NCBI GenBank assembly: GCA_964653285.1
Contig: CAZZEX010000049.1
Span: forward strand, 1-33,618
From: CAZZEX01 sp964653285
GTDB lineage: Bacteria > Chloroflexota > Anaerolineae > B4-G1
Length of the DNA stretch: 33,618 nucleotides
Reading direction: 5' to 3'
Shown: one piece after another, positions 21,998 through 29,789 of the stretch
Numbering within the stretch: the stretch's first letter is position 1
How the letters are laid out: each line of letters opens with the position of its first letter
Notes under the pieces: generated by a model
Database searches by the model: none
Told to the model about the DNA's origin: nothing
The model's input: only the letters and a program-made list of their open reading frames with translations
Translations under genes and position numbers: made by a program

Positions 21998-22630
21998 TTG
22001 TTGTACCGGATGCTGCGCGCCATCGTCAACATCCTGCTCAGCCTGATCACCCATCGGGAGTACACCGGGCTGGAGAATATCCCCGCTGAGCCCCCGTACA
22101 TTCTGGTGACCAATCACCTGGCGGTCTTCGATTCTCCTCTACTGCTGACCGTATGCCCGCACACGGTCCGTGCCTTCGCCGCGGCCAAGCATAAGCGCAA
22201 TCCGATTTATGCTCCACTGCTGGCGATAGTAGGCTCCATCTGGGTGCGGCGGGGCGAGGTGGATCGCAAGGCGCTGCGCGAAGCGTTGGACGTGCTGAAG
22301 CGCGGGGAGGTGCTGGGGATGGCCCCGGAGGGCACCCGTGCCCGTGGCATCTACGCGCTACAAGAGGGGAAGACCGGCGCGGCCTACCTGGCCACCCGCG
22401 CCGATGTGCCGATTGTGCCGGTAGGACTGACGGGCACCGAGCAGATCAAGCGCAATCTGCCCCGGCTGCGCCGCACCCATGTGCGGGTCATCGTCGGTAA
22501 GCCCTTCCGCCTGCCCGAAAGCGGCCGGGTGCGGGGCCAGAAGTTGCACGAGTACACCGATCTCATCATGCACCGCATCGCCGAACTGCTGCCGGAAGAG
22601 TACCGGGGGGTGTACGGAGGGAGTGCGTGA
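21998..22630 (+). CDS. plsC: 1-acyl-sn-glycerol-3-phosphate acyltransferase (PlsC family)
   Basis: A 210-residue membrane-associated enzyme that would transfer an acyl chain to lysophosphatidate, the second acylation in phospholipid synthesis. The catalytic motif NHxxxxD reads NHLAVFD (residues 39-45), and the substrate-binding motif is PEGTR (110-114), preceded by WVRRGEVDR. Length fits the family. The start is TTG 21998, 7 nt after AAGGGGG; TTG 22001 and ATG 22010 are alternatives. It follows the lipoprotein by 20 bp and is probably cotranscribed. Acyltransferases of this fold can also act on other acceptors, so the exact substrate is inferred. Confidence 0.9.
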   Translation: MLYRMLRAIVNILLSLITHREYTGLENIPAEPPYILVTNHLAVFDSPLLLTVCPHTVRAFAAAKHKRNPIYAPLLAIVGSIWVRRGEVDRKALREALDVLKRGEVLGMAPEGTRARGIYALQEGKTGAAYLATRADVPIVPVGLTGTEQIKRNLPRLRRTHVRVIVGKPFRLPESGRVRGQKLHEYTDLIMHRIAELLPEEYRGVYGGSA

Positions 22631-22638
22631 GTGAGGGA

Positions 22639-22686
22639 TATGGGAGTGTGGGAGTATGGGGGTGTGGGAGTATAGGGGTGTGGGAG
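22639..22686 (+). repeat. 16-bp tandem repeat, three units, upstream of the four-helix gene
   Basis: TATGGGAGTGTGGGAG (22639-22654), TATGGGGGTGTGGGAG (22655-22670) and TATAGGGGTGTGGGAG (22671-22686) are near-identical. The last unit supplies GGGAG of the ribosome site for ATG 22693. Bases 22639-22652 are the exact reverse complement of 23110-23123 at the far end of that gene. Confidence 0.9.
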
Positions 22687-22692
22687 GTCTAA

Positions 22693-23145
22693 ATGGCGCT
22701 GGTGAAGCACTATAAGGAACTGCGTGTATATCAGCAGGCGTTTGCGACGGCGACGCGCATTTACAAGTTGTCGAAGCGCTGGCCGAAAGAAGAACGTTAT
22801 TCGCTCACCGACCAGATTCGTCGCTCCTCACGCTCGGTCTGTGCCAATATCGCCGAGGCCTGGCGCAAGCGTCGCTACCCGGCCCACTTTGTCAGCAAAC
22901 TGAGCGACTCCGACAGTGAAGCCGCCGAGACCCAGGTCTGGCTGGACTTTGCCCTGGATTGCGCCTACATCACCCAGCAGGATCACGATGCCCTCTACGC
23001 TACCTACGAGAACGTCGCCGGCGGCCTGGTGAAGATGATGGCCAATCCCAACGCCTGGTGCAGCCCGTCACAACTGCGCGAACCCACCGCCCCCTACTTC
23101 CCCCACACCCCCACACTCCCATACCCCGACACAGACGAGGAATGA
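22693..23145 (+). CDS. Four-helix-bundle protein (S23 / 23S rRNA intervening-sequence protein family)
   Basis: A 150-residue protein of the S23/IVP family. Marks are LRVYQQAFATATRIYKLSK, LTDQIRRSSRSVCANIAEAW, RYPAHFVSKLSDSDSEAAET and a fourth helix near VAGGLVKMM. Members form homopentameric four-helix bundles and were first found in rRNA intervening sequences. Most, as here, lie far from rRNA and their role is unknown. ATG 22693 has GGGAGGT upstream. The last ~20 residues (PYFPHTPTLPYP) are encoded by a repeat that is the inverse of the one just before the gene. It sits inside an otherwise normal operon and its stop overlaps the next start (ATGA). Confidence 0.88.
   Translation: MALVKHYKELRVYQQAFATATRIYKLSKRWPKEERYSLTDQIRRSSRSVCANIAEAWRKRRYPAHFVSKLSDSDSEAAETQVWLDFALDCAYITQQDHDALYATYENVAGGLVKMMANPNAWCSPSQLREPTAPYFPHTPTLPYPDTDEE
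23110..23123 (-). repeat. Inverted copy of the upstream 16-bp repeat, inside the 3' end of the four-helix gene
   Basis: CCCACACTCCCATA is the exact reverse complement of 22639-22652, and the surrounding 23097-23127 is similar (CCCCCACACCCCC). It is translated as PHTPTLPYP in the gene tail. Confidence 0.85.
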
Positions 23146-24365
23146 AGCCCACACGTTCCCCCATCATAGACGACACTCCCCCTACTCCTCATCCGCCAGC
23201 CGGCGAGCGTTTCCTGCTCATTGCTGCCTACGTCACTACGGCGGCCATCTACGCTGTCGCTCTGTTGGCCGTCCCTGAACTGCGCCAGCCTGCCACCTGG
23301 TTTCCCCTTACCGCCCTCTTCATTGCTTTCGCTCTCACCATTCCCCTTATGCCCCACGCCAACGCCCCGCTCTGGCAGCGCGGTGGACTCCTACTGCTCC
23401 AGGCTGGCCTGGTCTTCACCATCGTGCTCGTCGGCCGGGGGGATCCCTACCTGCCTATCCTCTACTTCATCGTCGTCCCCTCCGCCTATCTCTCGCTCAC
23501 CTTTCGTCAGGCAAGCGCATTCACGCTGCTCTGCGTCGGCGCGCTGTTCCTGGACTATCTGCTAGTGAGCGACGTAGAGACGGCGCTGGCCATGCTCCTC
23601 CCCTACGGTGGCGGCTTTGTCTTTTTCATCGCCGTCAGCGCCTCCCTGATCCAGCAGCAGCGGGAGCGAGAACGGGCCGAGCGGTTGCTGGCCGAATTGG
23701 AGGCCACCCATCGCCAACTGCGGGCTTATGCCGTCCAGGTCGAGGCGCTGGCCGTGGCCGAGGAGCGCAACCGGCTGGCTCGCGAGATCCACGACAGCCT
23801 GGGCCATTACCTGACCACCATCACCGTGCAACTGGAGGCGGCGAGCCAACTCATCGCCACGCAGCCCCGGCGGGCCGCCGCAGCCATCGCCACGGCACAG
23901 ATGCTGGCCCGCGAGAGCCTGGCCGAGGTGCGGCGCTCGGTGGCCGCGCTGCGGGCCCCGCCGCTGGACACGGCGGCGCTGGGAGAGGCCATCGGCGAAG
24001 TGGTGGAGAACCTCCGCACCAGCGGGATCGCGACGACTTTCACGATTGCGGGTGAGACCTGCCCGTTGCCGATCCAGACCAAGACGGCTCTTTACCGCAC
24101 CGCCCAGGAGGGGTTGACCAACGTGCGCAAACACGCCAACGCCAGCGCCGTCCAGGTGACGTTGACCTACGAACCGAGGCGGGTGGTGCTGACCATCAGC
24201 GATAACGGCACGGGCCGGCGCGGGGAGGAAGCCGAGGGCTTCGGGCTGCTAGGTCTGCGGGAACGGGTGGCGCTGCTGGGAGGCTCGCTGGAGGCCGGTG
24301 ACCGTCCCGAGGGCGGCTTCCGGCTGCGGGTGGAAGTGCCGGTGGAGAAGCGGGACGATGGCTGA
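23142..24365 (+). CDS. Sensor histidine kinase, NarX/LiaS type (HisKA_3)
   Basis: A 407-residue membrane kinase. Five to six helices span residues ~20-165 with short loops and no large sensor domain, then a coiled coil (~170-200). The HisKA_3 dimerisation block is ERNRLAREIHDSLGHYLTT with phospho-acceptor His217. The HATPase has QEGLTNVRKHANA and G1 SDNGTG, and a G2 box GFGLLGLRERV. ATG 23142 overlaps the stop of the upstream gene (ATGA). The frame is open further upstream, but that part lies over the four-helix gene. It should phosphorylate the regulator encoded next. The short-loop membrane input resembles kinases that sense envelope stress or ligands in the membrane. Confidence 0.93.
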   Translation: MKPTRSPIIDDTPPTPHPPAGERFLLIAAYVTTAAIYAVALLAVPELRQPATWFPLTALFIAFALTIPLMPHANAPLWQRGGLLLLQAGLVFTIVLVGRGDPYLPILYFIVVPSAYLSLTFRQASAFTLLCVGALFLDYLLVSDVETALAMLLPYGGGFVFFIAVSASLIQQQRERERAERLLAELEATHRQLRAYAVQVEALAVAEERNRLAREIHDSLGHYLTTITVQLEAASQLIATQPRRAAAAIATAQMLARESLAEVRRSVAALRAPPLDTAALGEAIGEVVENLRTSGIATTFTIAGETCPLPIQTKTALYRTAQEGLTNVRKHANASAVQVTLTYEPRRVVLTISDNGTGRRGEEAEGFGLLGLRERVALLGGSLEAGDRPEGGFRLRVEVPVEKRDDG

Positions 24366-25014
24366 GATCCGCGTCCTGCTGGCCGATGACCAACAACTGA
24401 TGCGCGAGGGACTGCGCGTGCTGCTCGACTTGACCCCCGACATCCGCGTCGTAGGCGAGGCCGGCGACGGAGCCGAGGCAGTGGAACGGGCACGGCAGAT
24501 GCAACCCGACGTGGTGCTGATGGACGTGCGCATGCCGGGGCTCGACGGCGTAGCCGCCACGCGCCGCCTCCACGACACCTGCCCCGAAGTAAAGGTCATC
24601 ATCCTCACCACCTTCGACGACGACGAGTACGTCTTCGAGGGACTGCGGGCCGGGGCGGTCGGCTACCTGCTCAAGGACGTGCCCTCCGAGCAACTGGCTG
24701 AGGCGATTCGCGCCGCCGCTCGGGGTGCGGCCTTCATCCAACCCTCCGTGGCCCGCAAGGTGGTGGCCGAGTTCGCCCGCCTTACCGAGCGGGAACACCG
24801 CCGCCGCGAGCAGCCGCTGGTCGAGCCACTGAGCGCGCGGGAGTTGGAGGTGCTGGCGCTGGTAGCCGAAGGGCTCTCCAACCGTGAGATCGGCGAGCGG
24901 CTGTTCATTGCCGAAGGTACGGTGAAGAACCACGTCAGCAACGTCCTGGCCAAACTCGGCGTGCGCGACCGCACCCAGGCGGTGCTGCAGGCGCAGGAGT
25001 TGGGATTATTGTAG
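24358..25014 (+). CDS. Response regulator, NarL/LuxR (FixJ) type
   Basis: A 218-residue regulator. The receiver has LLADDQQ, VLMDVRMP with phospho-acceptor Asp56, and the conserved Lys in YLLKDV. The LuxR-type HTH is LSARELEVLALVAEGLSNREIGERL...GTVKNHVSNVLAKLGVRDRTQAV. ATG 24358 overlaps the kinase gene by 8 bp, so the two are coupled partners. The upstream open frame from 24298 lies over the kinase 3' end and is not used. Terminator 25054-25081 closes the operon. The ABC exporter begins 150 bp downstream and is a likely target, as in LiaRS/YvfTU-type systems; that is inference. Confidence 0.95.
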   Translation: MAEIRVLLADDQQLMREGLRVLLDLTPDIRVVGEAGDGAEAVERARQMQPDVVLMDVRMPGLDGVAATRRLHDTCPEVKVIILTTFDDDEYVFEGLRAGAVGYLLKDVPSEQLAEAIRAAARGAAFIQPSVARKVVAEFARLTEREHRRREQPLVEPLSARELEVLALVAEGLSNREIGERLFIAEGTVKNHVSNVLAKLGVRDRTQAVLQAQELGLL

Positions 25015-25053
25015 CGCAGAAGTATATGTCCTGAGAGTATGACCTTCGTCACA

Positions 25054-25081
25054 GCGGGCCCTGAAAAGGGCCCGCTTTTTT
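25054..25081 (+). terminator. Rho-independent terminator after the response regulator
   Basis: GCGGGCCCT (25054-25062) and AGGGCCCGC (25067-25075) form a perfect 9-bp stem with a GAAA tetraloop and six T (25076-25081). It separates the two-component operon from the ABC exporter. Confidence 0.94.
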
Positions 25082-25131
25082 ATGTCCCCGCAATCCCCCT
25101 TCCGGCACATCACAAACGACCCCCGACAGGG

Positions 25132-25137
25132 TATAAT
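25132..25137 (+). promoter_or_regulatory. -10 element for the ABC exporter
   Basis: A perfect TATAAT lies 30 bp before ATG 25168. The -35 region (about 25109-25114) is poor, as expected for a promoter that needs an activator such as the neighbouring response regulator. Confidence 0.5.
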
Positions 25138-25167
25138 GAGCGCGAATAAGGAAATGGGAGGTACGTG

Positions 25168-26109
25168 ATGAGCGAAAACATAATCGAAGCGCAAGGGCTG
25201 GTCAAGCGATACGGCGACGTCGAGGCGGTGCGCGGCCTCAGTTTCGCCATTCGCCACGGGGAAGTCTTCGGCTTCCTGGGCCCTAACGGGGCTGGCAAGA
25301 CCACCACCATCTCGATGCTCTCCTGCCTGCTAGAGCCCAGCGACGGCACAGCCATCGTCGCCGGGCACGACGTCGTGAAAGCGCCCCAGCAGGTCAAGCG
25401 GCGCATCGGGCTGGTACCCCAGGAACTGGCACTCTACCCCACACTCAGCGCCCGCGACAACCTCAACTTCTATGGGCGCATCTACGGGCTGCACGGCCGG
25501 GCGCTGCGCCAGCGGGTGGACGAGACACTGGAGATGGTGGGCCTGGCGGAACGGGCCAGCGGCGCGGTCGAGACCTTCAGCGGCGGTATGAAACGGCGGC
25601 TCAACATCGCCGCCGGGCTGCTCCACTGCCCCGAAGTGCTCTTCCTCGATGAGCCGACCGTCGGCGTGGACCCCCAGTCGCGCAACGCCATCTTCGAGCA
25701 CGTGGAGCGGCTCAACGCGGCCGGTATGACCATCCTCTACACCACGCACTATATGGAGGAGGCCGAGCGGCTGTGCCACCGCGTGGCGATCATTGACCAG
25801 GGACGCATCATCGCCCTGGACACACCCTACAAACTGGTCGCCGACCTGGGCGGGGGTATCATCCACCTGGGCGTGGCCAACGGGATGGCCGAGGGGCTAT
25901 TGGACCAGATACGGGCGCTGCCTGAGGTCCGGGCCGCGACACGGCTCGACGGCAAGGTGAAGGTGGAGGCGACCCGCGCACAGGAGGCGCTGGTCAGCCT
26001 GCTGGCGCTCTTCAACAGGACCGATACTGACGTCACCGCACTGGAGGTGCTGGAGCCCAACCTGGAGACGGTTTTCCTGCATCTAACCGGCAAGCGGCTG
26101 AGGGACTGA
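25168..26109 (+). CDS. ABC-2 type exporter ATP-binding protein
   Basis: A 313-residue ATPase with Walker A GPNGAGKT (38-45), signature FSGGMKRRL (137-145), Walker B VLFLDEP (157-163, catalytic Glu162), D-loop VGVDP and H-loop TTHYMEE. The C-terminal ~90 residues are the extension usual in DrrA/CcmA/NatA-type exporters. It powers the permease encoded next, moving a drug, lipid or ion out of the cell. ATG 25168 is preferred, with GGGAGGT 5 nt upstream; GTG 25165 is adjacent. It is encoded 38 bp before the permease. Confidence 0.94.
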   Translation: MSENIIEAQGLVKRYGDVEAVRGLSFAIRHGEVFGFLGPNGAGKTTTISMLSCLLEPSDGTAIVAGHDVVKAPQQVKRRIGLVPQELALYPTLSARDNLNFYGRIYGLHGRALRQRVDETLEMVGLAERASGAVETFSGGMKRRLNIAAGLLHCPEVLFLDEPTVGVDPQSRNAIFEHVERLNAAGMTILYTTHYMEEAERLCHRVAIIDQGRIIALDTPYKLVADLGGGIIHLGVANGMAEGLLDQIRALPEVRAATRLDGKVKVEATRAQEALVSLLALFNRTDTDVTALEVLEPNLETVFLHLTGKRLRD

Positions 26110-26111
26110 CG

Positions 26112-26132
26112 AATGGCGAATGGCGAATGGCG
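26112..26132 (+). repeat. 7-bp tandem repeat between exporter genes
   Basis: Three AATGGCG units (26112-26118, 26119-26125, 26126-26132) lie between the ATPase stop and the ribosome site GGAGGAG (26137-26143) of the permease. They create spurious ATG codons, including an in-frame one at 26127. Confidence 0.85.
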
Positions 26133-26147
26133 AATTGGAGGAGTGAA

Positions 26148-27386
26148 ATGCTACGTCAAGTTCTATCAATCACCTGGAAAGACCTGAAAATCCTGTTCAA
26201 GGACATCGGCGGCATGGCGGTGCTCTTCCTCATGCCGATGATGTTCATCATCGTCATGAGCACCGCCCTGCAGGGCACGTTTGACCCCGGCGACACCGGG
26301 CAGCCGCGGCACTTGCCGGTGGTCAACCTGGATAGCGGCGGCCTAGCGGCTGAAGCCATCGCCCAGTTGGATAACATAGACGGCATCGAGGTGGAGACGG
26401 CCTGGGAGGATGAACCGCTGACCCGCGAGCGAGCCGAGGCGCTGGTGAGCGATGGTGACCGGGCGGTGGCCGTTGTCTTCCCGGCCGACTTCTCCGCGCG
26501 CGTGGAGGGGAGGCTGGAGGACGCCGAGGCCAGGGCCACGATCGAGTTGATCACCGACCCCGCCGTATCCACCCAGTTTATCGCTCCCATCCAGGGGATG
26601 GTATTCGGCGTCGCTGAGCGTGTGGCCGAGACTGCGCTGATACCGGCCCGTCTCGAAGCTGGTCTGGCCGAGGTGCTCACCCACCTGCCTGGAGAGGCGC
26701 AGATACCCCTCGACGAGATGACGATCGAGGCAGAGGAGACGAACGTCGTCCACATGGAGCAGGTAGCGCCGCCGGGGATGGGCATCGAGGTCTTCCCCGA
26801 CAGTTACCAGCAGAACGTGCCCGGCTACACTGTCTTCGGCGTCTTCTTCATCGTGGCTACCATGGCCGAATCCATCCTGCGGGAGAAACAGGAGGGCACC
26901 TTCCGCCGCCTGCTGGTCGCGCCACTGCCCAAGCCTATCCTCCTGGCTGGCAAATTACTGCCCTACTACCTGGTCAACTTGCTCCAGGTGGCGGTCATGT
27001 TCGGCGTGGCTCACTTCCTCTTTGGGATGGCATTGGGACAGCCAGCCGCGCTGCTGGCGGTCAGCCTGGCGCTGGCGGCAGCGGCCACAGGGCTGGGCGT
27101 GCTGGTAGCCACCTTCGGCAAGACCCAGACCCAGATCAGCGGGCTCTCGGTGCTGCTGACGTTGACCATGTCGGCTATGGGGGGCTGCCTGGTGCCGACC
27201 TTCGCCATGCCCGACTTCATGCAGACGCTGGCCCGCTTCACTCCTCACGGCTGGGCCATGCAGGGTTTCCAGGACGTGCTGGTGCGGGGGTATGGGCTGG
27301 TGGGGGTGTGGCCGGAGGCGGCTGTCCTGCTGGGCTTCGCCGCAGTCTTCTTCCTCGTCGCCGTGTGGCGTTTCCGCTTCGATTGA
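26148..27386 (+). CDS. ABC-2 type exporter permease
   Basis: A 412-residue membrane protein. One N-terminal helix (~22-42, VLFLMPMMFIIVMS) is followed by an external domain of about 180 residues and five C-terminal helices (~225-410). This is the ABC2_membrane_3 layout of NatB/YhaP-type exporters. The conserved cytoplasmic stretch REKQEGTFRRLLVAPLPKP comes after the second helix. ATG 26148 has GGAGGAG 4 nt upstream; ATG 26127 would start inside a 7-bp repeat and lacks a ribosome site. It works with the ATPase encoded just before. The substrate is unknown; an envelope-active compound would fit the adjacent two-component system. Confidence 0.9.
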   Translation: MLRQVLSITWKDLKILFKDIGGMAVLFLMPMMFIIVMSTALQGTFDPGDTGQPRHLPVVNLDSGGLAAEAIAQLDNIDGIEVETAWEDEPLTRERAEALVSDGDRAVAVVFPADFSARVEGRLEDAEARATIELITDPAVSTQFIAPIQGMVFGVAERVAETALIPARLEAGLAEVLTHLPGEAQIPLDEMTIEAEETNVVHMEQVAPPGMGIEVFPDSYQQNVPGYTVFGVFFIVATMAESILREKQEGTFRRLLVAPLPKPILLAGKLLPYYLVNLLQVAVMFGVAHFLFGMALGQPAALLAVSLALAAAATGLGVLVATFGKTQTQISGLSVLLTLTMSAMGGCLVPTFAMPDFMQTLARFTPHGWAMQGFQDVLVRGYGLVGVWPEAAVLLGFAAVFFLVAVWRFRFD

Positions 27387-27431
27387 GCAGTGGCGGGGAT
27401 CACTAAGCAATGAACCGCGCCGCTGCGCCGC

Positions 27432-27460
27432 TTGACTTATTGGCTCAGGCGGGCTAGAAT
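27432..27460 (+). promoter_or_regulatory. Near-consensus sigma-70-type promoter for the FAD oxidase
   Basis: TTGACT (27432-27437), exactly 17 bp, then TAGAAT (27455-27460) match the consensus at 5/6 and 5/6. The start of transcription would be near 27467, leaving a leader of only about 10-16 nt. The TTG of the -35 box also opens the reading frame, but would lie upstream of the transcript. Confidence 0.75.
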
Positions 27461-27476
27461 TGGTTGGAAAAGGATC

Positions 27477-28955
27477 ATGAGAATGTTGGCGGACGTTGAT
27501 CTGATGGTTCCGGGCACCACTGAGCATCCCTACCAACCCGTCACCCCGGCCATCGTCGCCCGGTTGGGTGGCATCGTCGGGGAGCAGCACGTCACTTACG
27601 ACGATCCGGCCGCGATGCTGGATTACGCGCACGACGAGGTGGCCGGCGCCGAGCACGCCCATATGCCTGAGGCCGTGGTTAAACCGGCGACCGCTGCCGA
27701 GATTGCGCGGGTCTTACGGCTGGCCAACCGGGAGCGCATTCCGGTCACCCCGCGCGGTGCCGGGTCGGGGCTCTCTTGCGGCGCAGTGCCGGTCTACGGC
27801 GGCATCCTGCTCTCGCTGGAGCGCATGAACCGCATCCTGGAAATTGACCGCGAGAACATGGTGGCCGTGGTCGAACCCGGCGTGGTGACCAACGACATCA
27901 ACGAGGCGGTTCAGGAGTATGGGCTTTTCTACGCTGGCTATCCGATGAGCGTGGAGCTCTGCTTCATCGGCGGCAACGTGGCCGAAAACGCTGGCGGTGG
28001 CCGGGCCATCAAGTACGGCGTCACCGGGCGTTACGTGCTGGGGCTGGAGGTGGTGCTGCCCACCGGTGAGACCGTGCAACTGGGCGGCAAGCGGGTCAAG
28101 GACGTCACTGGCTACGACCTCCTGCACCTGATGGTCGGGTCAGAGGGGACGTTGGGCATCTTCACCCGCATCACCCTCCGGCTGCTGCCCCTGCCCAGAG
28201 CCCGGGTGGTCCTCCTGGTCCCCTTTGCCGACGTACGCACCGCCATTGGGGCGGTGCCACGGGTTATGACGCAAGGCCGCATGATCCCTGCCTCTATCGA
28301 GTTTATGGACCGTCTCTCGGTTCAAACTGCCTACGATCACATGGGAGAACGTCCCCCCCACCCTGACATCGGCGCTATGCTGCTTATCGAAGTGGATGGC
28401 TACAGCGAGAGCCAGGTCGAGGCAGAGTACAACAGTATCATTGACCTGTGCCTGGAGGCCGGGGCGTTGGACGTCTACGTAGGCAACACCCCCAGCAGCG
28501 AAAGGAGGATGTGGCGCCCCCGGCAGGAAATGGCGGAGGCCTTCAAGACCGTCTGCCCGGTGCAGAGCCTGGAAGATATCGTCGTGCCCCTGGCGCAGAT
28601 TCCCGACCTGATGCCGGAACTGGAGCGGCTCTCGCGGCAATACGACGTGTTGATCCCCTGTTACGGCCACGCCGGGGATGGCAACCTGCACGCCACCATC
28701 GTCAAGCGGCCGGAGACCTCGATGGAGGAGTGGCAGGCGAAACTGCCGGTGATCCTGGAAGACCTGTACCAGGTGGTCGCCCGGTCAGGTGGGACCATCA
28801 GCGGGGAACATGGCATCGGCTCCAAGCGCGCGCATTACCTGCCACTGGTGATGGACCCGACGCTGATCACGCTCCAGCGGCGCATCAAGCGTGTCTTCGA
28901 CCCACTGAACATCCTCAACCCGGGTAAAATCTTTCCGCCGGCAGGCGTGACGTAG
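27477..28955 (+). CDS. glcD: FAD-linked oxidase, GlcD type (glycolate oxidase or D-lactate dehydrogenase subunit)
   Basis: A 492-residue flavoprotein of the FAD_binding_4/FAD-oxidase_C family. The N-terminal PCMH-type domain has PRGAGSGLSCGAVP, VEPGV, IGGNVAENAGGG and a GSEGTLGIFT block. The C-terminal substrate domain has CYGHAGDGNLH and SGEHGIGSKR. It would oxidise glycolate, D-lactate or a similar 2-hydroxyacid, passing electrons to a partner. No GlcE or GlcF gene is adjacent, so a stand-alone D-lactate-type enzyme is equally possible. ATG 27477 is chosen; ATG 27483, with AAAAGGA about 9 nt upstream, is also good. It has its own promoter and is probably monocistronic. Confidence 0.9.
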   Translation: MRMLADVDLMVPGTTEHPYQPVTPAIVARLGGIVGEQHVTYDDPAAMLDYAHDEVAGAEHAHMPEAVVKPATAAEIARVLRLANRERIPVTPRGAGSGLSCGAVPVYGGILLSLERMNRILEIDRENMVAVVEPGVVTNDINEAVQEYGLFYAGYPMSVELCFIGGNVAENAGGGRAIKYGVTGRYVLGLEVVLPTGETVQLGGKRVKDVTGYDLLHLMVGSEGTLGIFTRITLRLLPLPRARVVLLVPFADVRTAIGAVPRVMTQGRMIPASIEFMDRLSVQTAYDHMGERPPHPDIGAMLLIEVDGYSESQVEAEYNSIIDLCLEAGALDVYVGNTPSSERRMWRPRQEMAEAFKTVCPVQSLEDIVVPLAQIPDLMPELERLSRQYDVLIPCYGHAGDGNLHATIVKRPETSMEEWQAKLPVILEDLYQVVARSGGTISGEHGIGSKRAHYLPLVMDPTLITLQRRIKRVFDPLNILNPGKIFPPAGVT

Positions 28956-29398
28956 CACATAGGAACAGGTGCCCCGAGCAAAAGCGCCACCTGACCAACC
29001 TCCCCGAAAGCGCTCGGGTTTCCACTGTAGCGCTGGCGCTGACGATGAAAGGAAGAGGCGCTGTCCTCGGCGTATAAGCCGTCTATGCTGGGGCGCAGTT
29101 GCCCGACCTGTACGGTGCGCCCCACGCGGCCCAGACTGGCCCCCACCTCGCCCGGTTTGAGTTTGAGGCTGGGCTCGAAGACCGCCTCCGTGGTACGGCA
29201 GCCGGACCCGGTCACCTGCCTGGGGAAGATGCTGAACACGAGCGGCGGCTCACCCCGGCCAGGTTGGCCGATGCTTTGACAACCCCATCCACGGCGGTGC
29301 GGAGCGCAGCACGGTGCTGAACTCCGTGCGCGCCAACTTAAGGGGCACGTCGTGCTCGCCGAGGCCGCCCGGCCATAAAGTGATAAGGGACTGGGGGG
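28956..29398. other. Intergenic stretch, perhaps decayed coding DNA
   Basis: This 443-bp region lies between convergent genes. On the minus strand, short frames with protein-like composition occur: TPQSLITLWPGGLGEHDVPL (frame stopping near 29250) and KPGEVGASLGRVGRTVQVGQ (about 29060-29180). They lie in different frames and have no ribosome site, so they may be a broken gene or just open GC-rich DNA. I see no terminator, RNA gene or clear repeat. Confidence 0.35.
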
Positions 29399-29773
29399 TC
29401 AGGTCTCCCCTAGACGGGCCAACCCCCTCTGTAACACCCGTAGCGGCAGCAGTCCACACTTTGCCCGCACTGGCCCCAGCGTGATGCCCAGCATCCTGAA
29501 CACGTCCTCGTCCTGCAGCGTCATCAGTTCCTCCACGGTCTTGCCCAGGATCTCCTCGGTCAATATTGAGGCCGATGCCATGCTGATCACGCAGCCGTGG
29601 CCGCTGAACCGCACCTCGCTCACCCGCCCATCGCTCAGCCGGATGTCGAGCCGCACCACGTCGCCACAGACCGGATTGTCCCGCTCGCAGGAGATATCCG
29701 CGTCCTCCAATGTCCCCTGGTTGCGGGGATGGCGATAATGATCGAGGATGTGCTCACGGTAAAAGTTTTCCAC
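29399..29773 (-). CDS. sufU: SufU-type iron-sulfur scaffold / sulfur-relay protein
   Basis: A 124-residue protein of the IscU/SufU family. The three metal-binding cysteines are at NPVCGD (Cys36, with Asp38), GHGCVIS (Cys61) and RAKCGLL (Cys106), the SufU arrangement. In the SUF pathway SufU accepts sulfane sulfur from SufS for Fe-S cluster building on SufBCD. The start is GTG 29773, with GGGGAGG about 4-5 nt upstream. It follows SufS by 16 bp and is certainly coupled to it. It is slightly short for SufU (about 140-150). No SufBCD genes are in the window. Confidence 0.94.
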   Translation of the reverse strand: MENFYREHILDHYRHPRNQGTLEDADISCERDNPVCGDVVRLDIRLSDGRVSEVRFSGHGCVISMASASILTEEILGKTVEELMTLQDEDVFRMLGITLGPVRAKCGLLPLRVLQRGLARLGET

Positions 29774-29789
29774 TTGGCCTCCCCGGTTC

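Noticed and set aside
28835..29239. A minus-strand open frame of 134 codons
   Set aside because: It overlaps the 3' end of the FAD oxidase by 120 bp and has no ribosome site. It is kept only as a possible decayed region, not as a gene.
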